NCBI GenBank assembly: GCA_900766245.1
Contig: CAAFUR010000006.1
Span: 40,808-104,807 of the forward strand
Source of the DNA: Veillonellaceae bacterium
GTDB lineage: Bacteria; Bacillota; Negativicutes; Veillonellales; Veillonellaceae
DNA length: 64,000 nt
Direction: 5' to 3'
The position numbers were made by a program, and so were the translations under genes. Shown here piece after piece: positions 33,565 through 43,062 of this stretch. The notes below the pieces were generated by a model that saw nothing but the letters and a program-made list of their open reading frames with translations, ran no database searches and was not told the DNA's origin. Within the stretch, counting starts at the first letter, position 1. Each line of letters begins with the position of its first letter.

Positions 33565-34884
33565 ATGAGTGAAATCGCTAAGCAGGTCCATCCTGTTGAC
33601 GAAATGTTACCCCTATCTAAGTTGTTTTCCTATGGATTACAACACGTATTGGCTATGTATGCAGGTGCAGTAGCTGTGCCTATTATTTTGGCGAATGCAT
33701 TGGGATTATCAACGCAGGATTTAATTCGCCTCATTAATGCAGATCTATTTGCCTGTGGTATTGCCACATTGATTCAAACCTTAGGAGTAGGGTCAGTAGG
33801 TGCACGTATTCCTATGATTCAAGGCGTTACCTTTGCATCGGTAGCACCTATGATTATTATCGGAACGGAGCATGGTTTACCAGCTGTATATGGCGCCATC
33901 ATTGTGGCAGGATTATTTACCTTTTTTATTGCTCCGTATTTTAGTCGTCTCATTCGATTATTTCCTCCTGTAGTAACGGGGACGATAGTTACCATTATCG
34001 GTATTAGTTTGATGCCCGTAGCCATCATGTGGATTGCCGGCGTATCTCCGGAAGATCCGAACTATGCTAGTTCTACGAATCTGTGGTTAGCAGGATTAAC
34101 ATTACTCATTGTAGTATTAGTCAATCGATTTGCAAAAGGTTTTCTCAGCAATTTATCTGTTCTTATCGGGTTATTGGGGGGGACTATCATCGCCTATATC
34201 TTAGGCGTTGTCAATTTTGCAGAAGTTAGCCAATCAGATTGGTTTGGTATTGTGACACCATTAGCGTTTGGTATACCTACCTTTGATGTGAGTTCTATCA
34301 TTGCCATGCTTGTAGTCATGTCTGTCTGCATGGTTGAGACCACGGGAGATGCCATTGCCATAGGTGAAATCGTAGATAAAAAAGTGGACAAGAAAACATT
34401 AAGCTCTTGCTTACAAGCGGATGGGTTGTCTACTTGTATTGGTGGCTTTTTAAATAGTTTTCCTTATACGGCATTTGCACAAAACATTGGCTTGATTGCA
34501 GTGACGAATGTGAAAAGCCGTTTCGTGGTAGCTACATCTGGCGTGATCTTAATGGTCTTAGGATTGTTCCCTAAATTGGCTGCTGTGGTAGCGTCCATTC
34601 CGAGTCCTGTATTGGGTGGTGCTGGGATTGCTATGTTTGGTATGATTATTGCTAGTGGTATCCGTTCCTTAGGAAAGGTTGAGTATGAGGATAATCATAA
34701 CTTAGTGATTGTGGCTTTAAGCATTGGTGTGGCTATGATTCCTATCGGAGCTCCCCAGTTTTATCATAATTTTCCACCTGCTGCAAAAATTATTTTTGAA
34801 AGTGGTATTACCTTTGGCAGTATCTTAGCTGTTGTATTAAACATGGTCTTCAACGGACTTGGTTATACAGATACAAAAGAATAA
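33565..34884 (+). CDS. NCS2-family xanthine/uracil permease
   Basis: Inner-membrane nucleobase:cation symporter, 439 residues with about 14 helices. Family markers: LQHVLAMYAGAVAVPIILANALGL, ADLFACGIATLIQT, PMIQGVTFASVAPM, the QNIGLIAVTNVKSRFV motif and VVMSVCMVETTGDAIAIGEIV. The QNIGL...TNV signature with VETTGD resembles xanthine/urate rather than uracil carriers. Substrate assignment is inference; xanthine would match xpt at 16 kb. No purine riboswitch is visible in the short leader. Confidence 0.9.
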   Translation: MSEIAKQVHPVDEMLPLSKLFSYGLQHVLAMYAGAVAVPIILANALGLSTQDLIRLINADLFACGIATLIQTLGVGSVGARIPMIQGVTFASVAPMIIIGTEHGLPAVYGAIIVAGLFTFFIAPYFSRLIRLFPPVVTGTIVTIIGISLMPVAIMWIAGVSPEDPNYASSTNLWLAGLTLLIVVLVNRFAKGFLSNLSVLIGLLGGTIIAYILGVVNFAEVSQSDWFGIVTPLAFGIPTFDVSSIIAMLVVMSVCMVETTGDAIAIGEIVDKKVDKKTLSSCLQADGLSTCIGGFLNSFPYTAFAQNIGLIAVTNVKSRFVVATSGVILMVLGLFPKLAAVVASIPSPVLGGAGIAMFGMIIASGIRSLGKVEYEDNHNLVIVALSIGVAMIPIGAPQFYHNFPPAAKIIFESGITFGSILAVVLNMVFNGLGYTDTKE

Positions 34885-34915
34885 TTGCTTTCACCTGTAA
34901 AGGGTCCTGAAAGTA

Positions 34916-34970
34916 TGAGCACGTCTCTAAGAAAAATGCGTTAGCTATTTCTCAAGATGACGTGCTTTTT
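34916..34970 (+). terminator. Terminator after the nucleobase permease
   Basis: AGCACGTC pairs with GACGTGCT across a partly structured loop (AAGAAAAATGCGTTAGC), followed by T-run. Confidence 0.6.
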
Positions 34971-35048
34971 ATTATAGATTTACTGTGTAAACGTGATATA
35001 ATAGAAGCTATATAGGTAATTTTAAATATAATAATCTAAGGAGATATA

Positions 35049-35498
35049 ATGGACGCAAAAATTATTGCTATTTCAATTAGCAGAGCAAAAGGACAAAAGA
35101 AAACAAATATCCCTGAAGCGGAGTTAGTAGTAAATCATGGTATTGAAGGAGATGCTCATGCGGGTCCGTGGCATCGTCAATTGAGCTTGCTTGGTATTGA
35201 AAGTATCGAATTAATGCGTAAAAGCGGTGCTGATGTGAACCCTGGAGATTTTGCAGAAAATATTACCGTAGAAGGCTTGACTTTATTCCAATTGCCAGTG
35301 GGTACTAAATTAGCCTTAGGTAAAACGATTGTAGAAGTGACTCAAATCGGTAAAGAGTGCCATCAAGGTTGCGAAATTATGCAACAAGTAGGAAGTTGCA
35401 TTATGCCTACACAAGGGATTTTTGGCCGTGTGCTAGAAGGCGGGAAGATCCAAGTAGGCGATACAGTTCGTATTGTTGAGGAGCCAGTCAATGCGTGA
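35049..35498 (+). CDS. MOSC domain protein
   Basis: Single MOSC-domain protein of 149 residues, a beta-barrel fold that handles sulfur or molybdenum-cofactor-linked sulfur. Motifs GIEGDAHAGPWHRQLSLL, PGDFAENITVEGL and TQIGKECHQGCEI with the conserved Cys are in place, followed by FGRVLEGGKIQVGD. It overlaps moaA by 8 bases, so the two are translated together, pointing to molybdopterin metabolism. Confidence 0.91.
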   Translation: MDAKIIAISISRAKGQKKTNIPEAELVVNHGIEGDAHAGPWHRQLSLLGIESIELMRKSGADVNPGDFAENITVEGLTLFQLPVGTKLALGKTIVEVTQIGKECHQGCEIMQQVGSCIMPTQGIFGRVLEGGKIQVGDTVRIVEEPVNA

Positions 35499-36453
35499 TA
35501 GCCAAGGGCGTGTCATTGAGTATGCCCGTATATCCTTAACGGAAGCGTGCAATTTTTGCTGTGCTTATTGTCGGCCACAGGAAATTACGGAAGCTATGGC
35601 TCCTGTGCTGCCACCAAATTTTTGGTTGCCTTTGTTAGAGGCGTTGTACTTAGGAGGCGTCAAAGCTTTGCGCTTAACTGGGGGAGAACCATTGTTATAT
35701 CCTCATCTATATGACTTGTTAGAGCATATACGAGAGGAACAATGGTTTTCCGATATTTCTATGACGACCAATGGTAGTCTATTAGAAACTCAGGCGGAAC
35801 GTTTATTTACAGCAGGGGTACAGCGATTAAACATTAGTTTAGATTCTGTAGAAGAAGAAGGTTTTGCCAAAGCAGTAGGTCGCAATGGACAATTGGTTGG
35901 TGTACTTCGTGGTATAGAAGCCGCAAAGAGTGCAGGTTTTCAAAACATAAAGATTAATACCGTAGTGCAAGCGCCATTTTCTGACAAGGAAGTGGAAACC
36001 TTGTTGCATTATGGAAAAGAGTGGGATGTAGTATGGCGATTTATTGAATATATGCCATTCCAAGGAAAACAAAGTCATGTGCCTACCTTTGGAGAGTGGA
36101 AGGAGCAGATTGAACGTATTGTGGGATCTGAGTTAACTCCAGTCACAGAACGATTGGGATTTGGACCAGCTCAATACTTCCAATTGCCAGATGGACAACG
36201 AATTGGCTTTATTTTCCCTTTGTCCAATCAATATTGTTCTTCTTGCAATCGCATTCGTTTCACTGCAGATGGATCGCTACGCTTATGTTTATTGCGTGAT
36301 GAAGATTTAGACTTGCGTGGTCTTATACAAAATGGCGGTACACCACAAACTATACTGCATTGCATTGAAGAGGCATTACAAGGTCGATACGCGAGTCATG
36401 ATGGAAATTCTATTGAAAAAGTGGAACGTCCTATGTGGCGTATCGGGGGTTAG
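35491..36453 (+). CDS. moaA: GTP 3',8-cyclase (molybdenum cofactor)
   Basis: Radical SAM enzyme opening molybdopterin synthesis from GTP, 320 residues. The SAM-cluster motif is EACNFCCAYCRP (C-x3-C-x2-C), the second cluster SNQYCSSCNRIRFTADGSLRLC, LTGGEPLLY is the SAM-binding GGE, and the protein ends in the catalytically required Gly-Gly (MWRIGG). The ATG at 35491 lies inside the MOSC gene with GAGGAG 7 bases upstream. No other moa/moe genes are in this window. Confidence 0.93.
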   Translation: MRDSQGRVIEYARISLTEACNFCCAYCRPQEITEAMAPVLPPNFWLPLLEALYLGGVKALRLTGGEPLLYPHLYDLLEHIREEQWFSDISMTTNGSLLETQAERLFTAGVQRLNISLDSVEEEGFAKAVGRNGQLVGVLRGIEAAKSAGFQNIKINTVVQAPFSDKEVETLLHYGKEWDVVWRFIEYMPFQGKQSHVPTFGEWKEQIERIVGSELTPVTERLGFGPAQYFQLPDGQRIGFIFPLSNQYCSSCNRIRFTADGSLRLCLLRDEDLDLRGLIQNGGTPQTILHCIEEALQGRYASHDGNSIEKVERPMWRIGG

Positions 36454-36458
36454 GAGTT

Positions 36459-37484
36459 ATGATGAAAGTAGAATCTTTTGGACAATTGCAAACAGGCCAA
36501 GAGGCTCATGTATATACAATAGAAAATGATGTATTGCAAGTACAAATTAGCAATTATGGTGCCACTATTGTCGCTGTTTATGATAAAGTGTTGCAGCGCC
36601 ATTTAGCATTGGGCTATGATTCTGTACAGGAGTATAAAACAAAGCATGGACAATTAGGTGCTACTGTAGGGCGTGTGGCGAATCGTATTGCCAATGCTGC
36701 CTATACGTGGAATGGTACAGTTCATCAGCTAACAGCGAATAATGGCCCCAACTTATTACATAGTGGCAAAGGAAATATTGGACATCGTTTGTGGGATGTA
36801 GTGGAGGAGAATTGTTCTGATACAGTGGTACATCTATCGCATTCTATTACATCTGAAGAAGACGGATTTCTAGGCGATTTGTATGTAGAAGCTGTGTTTA
36901 GATTAGTAGAACAGACGCTAGTAGTTACGTATGTGTATACAACTTCAGAAGATTCTTTCGTAAATTTGACGAATCATGTATATTTTAATTTACATGGAGA
37001 AGGTAACTTATCGAACCATGTATTAGAATTAGGATCCCATCAGTATATGCCGTTTGGTGACCATCAAATTCCGCAATTGGAACCAGCATCTGTGGATGGA
37101 ACACCATTTGACTTTAGAAAAGGAATGGATCTTCAAAAAGCATTGGAGTATTATGCTGATGATCTAAGTCAATATAAAGGATATGACCATGATTTTCTAA
37201 CGGCTCCAGTAGAGGGATGTAGTACAGCAGATTCTGTTGTGCCTTTTGCGGTGTTACAAGGTAAGGATGTGACAGCAGTATTCCATACAGATGCACCACA
37301 CTTTCAGGTGTATACAGGGAATTGGTTAAACGAAGATGGCCGAGATCGTCATTATGGCTGTCATACAGGCATTGCTATTGAGCCACAATTTATGCCGAAT
37401 GATATCAATATGAATGGTGAAAGCAAAACTAAAGCAGATACAGTCTATGAAAGAACAATTGCCTATTCATTTTATCATCGATAG
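36459..37484 (+). CDS. galM: Aldose 1-epimerase (galactose mutarotase)
   Basis: Interconverts alpha and beta anomers of sugars, 341 residues, cytoplasmic. ATVGRVANRIANAAYTWNG..NNGPNLLHSGKGNIGHRLW contains the substrate His; NLTNHVYFNLHG has the catalytic His; HTGIAIEPQFMPNDIN has the catalytic Glu. The start is ATG 36459 (or 36462) after TAGGAG. It follows moaA by 5 bases, which seems an operon of convenience rather than function. No gal or lac genes lie nearby. Confidence 0.9.
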   Translation: MMKVESFGQLQTGQEAHVYTIENDVLQVQISNYGATIVAVYDKVLQRHLALGYDSVQEYKTKHGQLGATVGRVANRIANAAYTWNGTVHQLTANNGPNLLHSGKGNIGHRLWDVVEENCSDTVVHLSHSITSEEDGFLGDLYVEAVFRLVEQTLVVTYVYTTSEDSFVNLTNHVYFNLHGEGNLSNHVLELGSHQYMPFGDHQIPQLEPASVDGTPFDFRKGMDLQKALEYYADDLSQYKGYDHDFLTAPVEGCSTADSVVPFAVLQGKDVTAVFHTDAPHFQVYTGNWLNEDGRDRHYGCHTGIAIEPQFMPNDINMNGESKTKADTVYERTIAYSFYHR

Positions 37485-37515
37485 GCGTATTTAATAGTAA
37501 GGAGACAAGGGTCGA

Positions 37516-38691
37516 ATGAAATCATTTATTTACCACAATCCAACCAAAATAGTGTTTGGCAAAGACTGTGTGAAGGAATCACTAACAGCTGAATTAAGTC
37601 ACTACGGAACACGAGTGCTACTTACCTATGGTGGAGGTAGTATTAAAAAGAATGGTATTTATCATACGGTAAAAGAAGCCTTACAACAAGCAGGTAAGGA
37701 AGTGTTTGAGTTAAGTGGTATTATGTCAAATCCACGAACTACGAAAGTGCGTGAAGGTATTGCTTTATGCAAAGAACATAATATTGATTTTATTCTAGCC
37801 GTCGGTGGTGGTTCTGTTATTGATTGCACCAAATTCATTGCCGGAGGTGCTACCTTACCAGATACGGTTGACTTTTGGCAAACTTTCTTTTTAGACCATC
37901 AGCCTGTGACGGAGGCCGTGCCATTTGGTGTCGTGTTAACGATGGCCGCTACTGGCAGTGAAATGAATAATGGTGGTGTTATTACTGATTGGGAAACACA
38001 GAAAAAATTAAGTGGTTATGGACCAGCTTTGTTTCCACAATTTTCTATGTTAGATCCTACGTATACCTACACGTTGCCGAAAGAACAAGTTGCCTATGGC
38101 ATCGTAGATATGTTGTCCCACTTATTGGAACAATATGTCTCTACACCAGATGATGATAATGTAACAGATTCTGCCATCGAGGGAATCTTTAAAAATATAG
38201 TACGCAATGGCCGGAAATCTATGGAACACCTAGAAGATTATGAAGCCCGCTCTAATATTATGTGGGGAGCCACCTTAGCATTGAATCGTTCTTTAGGATT
38301 AGGCAAAGATCAAGACTGGATGACTCATGCCTTAGAGCATGCCCTGTCAGCGTTTTATGATATTCCTCATGGGGCGGGGTTGGCGATTATGCATCCAGCC
38401 TATTTGCGTTGGATTTTACCTAATGCTGCCCCACGGTTGATGCGTTTTGCTAAAGAAGTATGGGGCATTGAACAAGGCTCTATGAGTGATACAGACTATG
38501 CATTAGCTGGTATCGAAGCTTTAGAAGCATATTTTAAAGAAATAGGAGCTCCATCTACGCTAGAAGAAGTGGGGATTCCGAAAGAATCCTTACCGGATAT
38601 TGCTAATAGTTGCGTCCGCTATCCCACAGCATACAGTAATCTTACACATAAGGATGCGTTAGCTATCTATGAAAGTGTTTATAAAAAATAG
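37516..38691 (+). CDS. Iron-containing alcohol dehydrogenase (BdhA/YqhD-like)
   Basis: Group III NAD(P)H-dependent alcohol dehydrogenase, 391 residues, butanol-dehydrogenase/YqhD branch. The nucleotide loop LAVGGGSVIDCTKFIAGG, TMAATGSEMNNGGVITDW, and metal ligands in GIVDMLSHLLEQYV (Asp, His) and ALEHALSAFYDIPHGAGL (two His) are complete. It could reduce aldehydes formed in fermentation or by oxidative stress; substrate inferred only. A promoter and then greA follow. Confidence 0.92.
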   Translation: MKSFIYHNPTKIVFGKDCVKESLTAELSHYGTRVLLTYGGGSIKKNGIYHTVKEALQQAGKEVFELSGIMSNPRTTKVREGIALCKEHNIDFILAVGGGSVIDCTKFIAGGATLPDTVDFWQTFFLDHQPVTEAVPFGVVLTMAATGSEMNNGGVITDWETQKKLSGYGPALFPQFSMLDPTYTYTLPKEQVAYGIVDMLSHLLEQYVSTPDDDNVTDSAIEGIFKNIVRNGRKSMEHLEDYEARSNIMWGATLALNRSLGLGKDQDWMTHALEHALSAFYDIPHGAGLAIMHPAYLRWILPNAAPRLMRFAKEVWGIEQGSMSDTDYALAGIEALEAYFKEIGAPSTLEEVGIPKESLPDIANSCVRYPTAYSNLTHKDALAIYESVYKK

Positions 38692-38727
38692 TATAAGATC
38701 TCATGTGTGTCTTGCTAGGCTTTCAGA

Positions 38728-38756
38728 TTGACATTTATAAGAGAAGTCAGTATAAT
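38728..38756 (+). promoter_or_regulatory. Promoter of greA-lysS
   Basis: TTGACA (38728-38733), 17-base spacer, TATAAT (38751-38756): a near-consensus promoter. A small hairpin CAGTGTC/GGCACTG (38805-38822) followed by TTTT lies in the leader before greA. Confidence 0.72.
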
Positions 38757-38859
38757 TATAGCTATTGTTAATAAGAAATTTAAGTAACTTTTTCATAAGA
38801 GAGGCAGTGTCGTGTGGCACTGTTTTCTGTATATGAGGAATAGAAACGGAGAGACATAC

Positions 38860-39333
38860 ATGGCAGAGGTAAAAGAAACCTTACTTACAGCCGAAGGGTT
38901 GAAGAAGCTAGAAGAAGAATTAAATTATTATAAATCTGTACGTCGAATCGAAGTGGCAGAGCGTATTAAAATTGCTATTTCCTACGGTGATATTTCAGAG
39001 AACTCTGAATATGATGATGCAAAAAACGAACAAGCTTTCATTGAAGGTCACATTATTGAATTGGAAAATAAAATTAATACTGCTAAAATCATTGATGAAA
39101 ATGTAAAAGGCGATACAGTGACAGTAGGTAGTAAAGTAACTTTATTGGACGAAGAGTTTAATGAAGAATTAGAATACACTATTGTAGGTTCTTCTGAAGC
39201 GGATCCTTTCAACAATCGTATTTCTAACGAATCCCCTGTGGGCGTTGCGATTTTAGGAAAAGCAAAAGGTGATAAAGTAGAAGTAAACACACCAGATGGT
39301 ATGGTGAGTTTTAAAATATTAAGCATTCAATAA
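38860..39333 (+). CDS. greA: Transcription elongation factor GreA
   Basis: Rescues backtracked RNA polymerase by stimulating transcript cleavage, 157 residues. The N-terminal coiled coil (KKLEEELNYYKSVRRIEVAERIKIAISYGDISENSEYDDAKNEQ) carries the acidic tip DISENSEYDDAK, and the C-terminal FKBP-like globular domain includes YTIVGSSEADPFNNRISNESPVGVAILGKAKGD. ATG 38860 follows CGGAGAG and gives the normal GreA N-terminus. lysS begins 27 bases later. Confidence 0.95.
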   Translation: MAEVKETLLTAEGLKKLEEELNYYKSVRRIEVAERIKIAISYGDISENSEYDDAKNEQAFIEGHIIELENKINTAKIIDENVKGDTVTVGSKVTLLDEEFNEELEYTIVGSSEADPFNNRISNESPVGVAILGKAKGDKVEVNTPDGMVSFKILSIQ

Positions 39334-39360
39334 GGGTAAAGAAGTATAAGGAGGCCCCTC

Positions 39361-40881
39361 ATGAGCGAAGAAAAACATGTGCCGGAACAATTGGATTTAA
39401 ACGATCAAATGTTGGTACGCCGCGAAAAGTTGGCGCAATATGAAGAGGATAATATCTATCCATTTGGACAACGATTTGTTGTTCAACATAAGGCACTCCA
39501 AATTAAGGATGAATTCCGTGATTTTGATGGTCAACCAGTTGTGATTGCTGGTCGATTGATGACAATTCGTTCTCATGGTAAAACAGCCTTCGCTAATTTG
39601 CGCGATTTATCTGGCGATATTCAAGTATACTTCCGTAAAGATGTAATGGGAGAAGAAGATTACAAATATGTAAAAATGCTTGATATGGGCGATATTGTAG
39701 GTATCGAGGGCCATGTGTTTAAAACACAAAAAGGTGAAATTACAGTTAAAGTCAATAAGTTGACTTTATTGTCTAAATCCCTTCGCCCATTACCAGAAAA
39801 ATGGCATGGTTTGAAGGATACAGAACTTCGCTATCGTCAACGCTATGTGGATCTAATCGTAAATCCAAGCGTTCGTGATACATTTGTAAAACGTACGAAA
39901 ATTGTAGCAAAAATTAGAGAGTATTTAAACAGTAAGCAATTCATGGAAGTTGAAACTCCTATGATGCATGCCATTCCAGGCGGTGCGGCAGCACGTCCAT
40001 TCATTACGCATCACAATGCCTTAGACATTGATATCTATATGCGTATTTCCCCTGAATTATACTTAAAACGTTTGATCGTTGGTGGTTTAGAACGCGTATA
40101 TGAAATTAACCGTTCTTTCCGTAATGAAGGTGTATCTATTCGTCATAACCCAGAATTTACTATGATGGAATCCTACCAAGCCTATGGTAACTTTGAAGAT
40201 GCTATTGCCTTAACAGAAGGAGTGGTGTCCTACTGTGCACAAGAAGTGTTAGGTACGACAAAAATTAACTACCAAGGCATGGATATTGATTTGACTCCAC
40301 CATGGAATCGCATCACTATGCAAGAAGGTATTAAACAATACACTGGAGAAGATTTTGATGCGATTGAAACATTGAGCGAAGCACGTGCAATTGCAGACCG
40401 CTTAAATGTAGAATATGGTGAAGCCGATGGTATTGGTAAAATTATGAATTTATGTTTTGAAGAATATGTAGAAGAAAACTTGATGCAACCAACTGTCGTA
40501 TATGGACATCCAGTTGAGATTTCTCCATTAGCAAAACAAAATCGTGAGAAACCATTGACTACAGAACGTTTTGAAATCTTTATTTATGGTCGTGAATTAG
40601 CAAATGGCTATTCCGAGTTAAATGACCCAATCGATCAAAAACAACGTTTTGAAAATCAATTAAAAGAACGTGAAGCGGGTGATGATGAAGCCCATCGTAT
40701 GGATGAAGATTTCGTCACAGCGTTAGAGTACGGTTTACCACCAACTGCAGGTTTGGGTATCGGTATCGACCGTCTCGTGATGTTCTTAACGGACTCTGCA
40801 TCCATTCGTGATGTATTGTTATTCCCTCTTATGAAACCAGAAGCGGTGAAAGTAGAAGAGGAAGAAACAGTAGAAGAATAA
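39361..40881 (+). CDS. lysS: Lysyl-tRNA synthetase (class II)
   Basis: Charges tRNA-Lys, 506 residues. The N-terminal OB-fold anticodon-binding domain spans about residues 60-165; class II motif 1 lies near FMEVETPMMHAIPGGAAARPF, motif 2 in EINRSFRNEGVSIRHNPEFTMMESYQAY and motif 3 in GLPPTAGLGIGIDRLVMFLT. Operon with greA, as in many bacteria. Terminator at 40926. Confidence 0.96.
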   Translation: MSEEKHVPEQLDLNDQMLVRREKLAQYEEDNIYPFGQRFVVQHKALQIKDEFRDFDGQPVVIAGRLMTIRSHGKTAFANLRDLSGDIQVYFRKDVMGEEDYKYVKMLDMGDIVGIEGHVFKTQKGEITVKVNKLTLLSKSLRPLPEKWHGLKDTELRYRQRYVDLIVNPSVRDTFVKRTKIVAKIREYLNSKQFMEVETPMMHAIPGGAAARPFITHHNALDIDIYMRISPELYLKRLIVGGLERVYEINRSFRNEGVSIRHNPEFTMMESYQAYGNFEDAIALTEGVVSYCAQEVLGTTKINYQGMDIDLTPPWNRITMQEGIKQYTGEDFDAIETLSEARAIADRLNVEYGEADGIGKIMNLCFEEYVEENLMQPTVVYGHPVEISPLAKQNREKPLTTERFEIFIYGRELANGYSELNDPIDQKQRFENQLKEREAGDDEAHRMDEDFVTALEYGLPPTAGLGIGIDRLVMFLTDSASIRDVLLFPLMKPEAVKVEEEETVEE

Positions 40882-40925
40882 TATATGCATGCGTAGGTCA
40901 CAAGGTATTGTGAGCTACGTAGATG

Positions 40926-40965
40926 AACAGCGACTAAACAGGAATGAGTTTGGTCGCTGTTTTGT
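40926..40965 (+). terminator. Terminator after lysS
   Basis: AACAGCGACTAAAC pairs with GTTTGGTCGCTGTT, 8-base loop, followed by T. Confidence 0.85.
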
Positions 40966-41103
40966 TATCCTTTCAGAGATGTAGAAAGGGTAAGGGGAAA
41001 TTGCCCAAGTAAATGCCTATTAAGGTAGAAAAGTAATAGCAAATGTGCTAATATTAAAGGTAGATTAATTAAGTACTTAAATGAATTCTATGAGGTCATG
41101 ATT

Positions 41104-42381
41104 ATGTTGGATTTAAAATTTGTCCGTGAGAATATTGAAACGGTACAAGAAAACTTAGATCGTCGTCATACAACAGGCGACCTGACTAGCTTTGTGAAGT
41201 TCTACGATGAAAGACGTGCTATCATCCAAGAAGTAGAACAATTAAAAGCAGTGCGTAATGCAGTAACGGCAGAAATCAGCCAATTAAAACGCAATAAAGA
41301 AAATGCAGATGATAAAATTGCAGAAATGCAACGTGTAGGTGATGAAATCGGTGCATTGGACAACAAATTGCGTGAAGTGGAAACAGAATTACAACAAGTG
41401 GCTTTGATGTTACCTAATATGTGTGATGCTTCTGTACCAGTAGGGGCTGATGAAAACGAAAATATCGAACAACGTCGTTGGGGTACACCTCGTTCCTTTG
41501 ACTTCGAGGTGAAAGCACATTGGGACCTAGGAGAATCCTTAGGAATTTTAGATTTTGAAAGAGCTGCTAAAGAAAGTGGTGCTCGTTTCACGATTTACAA
41601 AGGGATTGGTGCACGATTGGAACGGGCATTGATTAACTTTATGCTAGATACACATGGCAAAGCTGGGTTCACAGAAATGATGACGCCTTACATTGTCACT
41701 CGTGAAACTTTGACAAACACAGGTCAGTTGCCAAAATTTGCTGAAGATATGTATAAAGTGGAAGGGGAAAATTACTTCCTCATTCCGACCGCAGAAGTTA
41801 CATTGACAAACTATCATGCCAATGAAATTTTGTCAGCTGATGAATTGCCTAAATATTATACAGCATTTACAGCTTGTTTCCGTGCCGAAGCAGGTTCTGC
41901 TGGTCGTGATACACGTGGCTTAATCCGCCAGCATCAATTTAATAAAGTAGAATTAGTGAAATTTGCAAAACCAGAAGAATCTTTTGCAGAATTAGAAACG
42001 TTAACAGCGCAAGCAGAAAGTATTTTGCAAGCCTTAGAATTACCACATCGTGTTATTACATTGTGCACAGGTGATATGGGATTTGGTTCTGCTAAAACGT
42101 ACGATATCGAAGTTTGGATGCCAAGCCAAGGGGTATATCGTGAAATTTCTTCTTGCTCAAACATGACGGATTTCCAAGCACGTCGTGGTAATATTAAATT
42201 CCGTCGTGAACAAAAAGGTAAACCAGAATTTGTACATACATTAAATGGATCTGGTTTAGCTGTAGGTCGTACAGTGGCTGCGATTTTGGAAAATAATCAA
42301 GAAGCAGATGGCTCTGTACGCATTCCAACAGCGCTTCAACCATATATGGGTGGTTTAACTCATATTCATCCAGAGGCTTAG
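41104..42381 (+). CDS. serS: Seryl-tRNA synthetase
   Basis: Class II synthetase charging tRNA-Ser and the selenocysteine tRNA if present, 425 residues. The N-terminal long coiled coil (residues 1-100) starts MLDLKFVRENIE, which fixes the ATG at 41104 over the one at 41098. Motif 2 FRAEAGSAGRDTRGLIRQHQFNKVELVKF and motif 3 LNGSGLAVGRTVAAILEN are present. It starts a run with the transaldolase-like and glpX genes. Confidence 0.95.
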   Translation: MLDLKFVRENIETVQENLDRRHTTGDLTSFVKFYDERRAIIQEVEQLKAVRNAVTAEISQLKRNKENADDKIAEMQRVGDEIGALDNKLREVETELQQVALMLPNMCDASVPVGADENENIEQRRWGTPRSFDFEVKAHWDLGESLGILDFERAAKESGARFTIYKGIGARLERALINFMLDTHGKAGFTEMMTPYIVTRETLTNTGQLPKFAEDMYKVEGENYFLIPTAEVTLTNYHANEILSADELPKYYTAFTACFRAEAGSAGRDTRGLIRQHQFNKVELVKFAKPEESFAELETLTAQAESILQALELPHRVITLCTGDMGFGSAKTYDIEVWMPSQGVYREISSCSNMTDFQARRGNIKFRREQKGKPEFVHTLNGSGLAVGRTVAAILENNQEADGSVRIPTALQPYMGGLTHIHPEA

Positions 42382-42394
42382 AAAGGAGTCCGCT

Positions 42395-43039
42395 ATGAAA
42401 TTCTTCATTGATACAGCTAATTTTGATGATATTAAAGCAGCCTATGAAATGGGCTTTATTGCAGGGGTAACAACAAACCCGTCTTTAATCGTGAAAGAAA
42501 AACGTGACTTACACGAAGTGATTCAACAAATTGCTGATCTTGTAGAGGGACCAGTGAGTGCAGAGGTCATTGCTACAACAGCACCAGAAATGGTGAAAGA
42601 AGCCCATGAATTAATTAAGTTGGGTGATAATGTAGTGATTAAAGTGCCAATGACAGCAGAGGGGTTAAAAGCAGTAGCTGTGCTTTCTAAAGAGGGAATT
42701 AAAACGAATGTAACATTAATTTTCTCCGCTAACCAAGCTTTGTTGGCAGCCCGTGCAGGTGCTACGTATGTAAGCCCTTTCGTTGGTCGAGTAGATGATA
42801 TTTCTATGGACGGAATCCAATTAATCGAAGATATTGCTGAAATTTTTATGATTCATAATATTTCAACAGAAATCATTGCGGCTAGCGTTCGTACGCCTAT
42901 GCATATGACACAATGTGCCAAAGCAGGTGCACATATTGCTACAGTACCGTTTAATGTGTTACAACAATCTTTAAAACATCCATTAACAGATGCAGGATTA
43001 GCACGTTTTCTAGCGGACTGGGAAGCAGCCAATAAATAG
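42395..43039 (+). CDS. Transaldolase-like / fructose-6-phosphate aldolase
   Basis: Small TalC/FSA-type class I aldolase, 214 residues, TIM barrel. MKFFIDTANFDDIKAAYEMGFIAGVTTNPSLI is the family start; the Schiff-base Lys lies in DNVVIKVPMT; SPFVGRVDDIS and HIATVPFNVL are conserved. Such proteins act either as transaldolase in the non-oxidative pentose phosphate pathway or as fructose-6-phosphate aldolase; sequence alone leaves this open. glpX follows at 24 bases, so both serve hexose-phosphate supply. Confidence 0.9.
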   Translation: MKFFIDTANFDDIKAAYEMGFIAGVTTNPSLIVKEKRDLHEVIQQIADLVEGPVSAEVIATTAPEMVKEAHELIKLGDNVVIKVPMTAEGLKAVAVLSKEGIKTNVTLIFSANQALLAARAGATYVSPFVGRVDDISMDGIQLIEDIAEIFMIHNISTEIIAASVRTPMHMTQCAKAGAHIATVPFNVLQQSLKHPLTDAGLARFLADWEAANK

Positions 43040-43062
43040 TAGACACAAGTGGGAGGGTCAAA

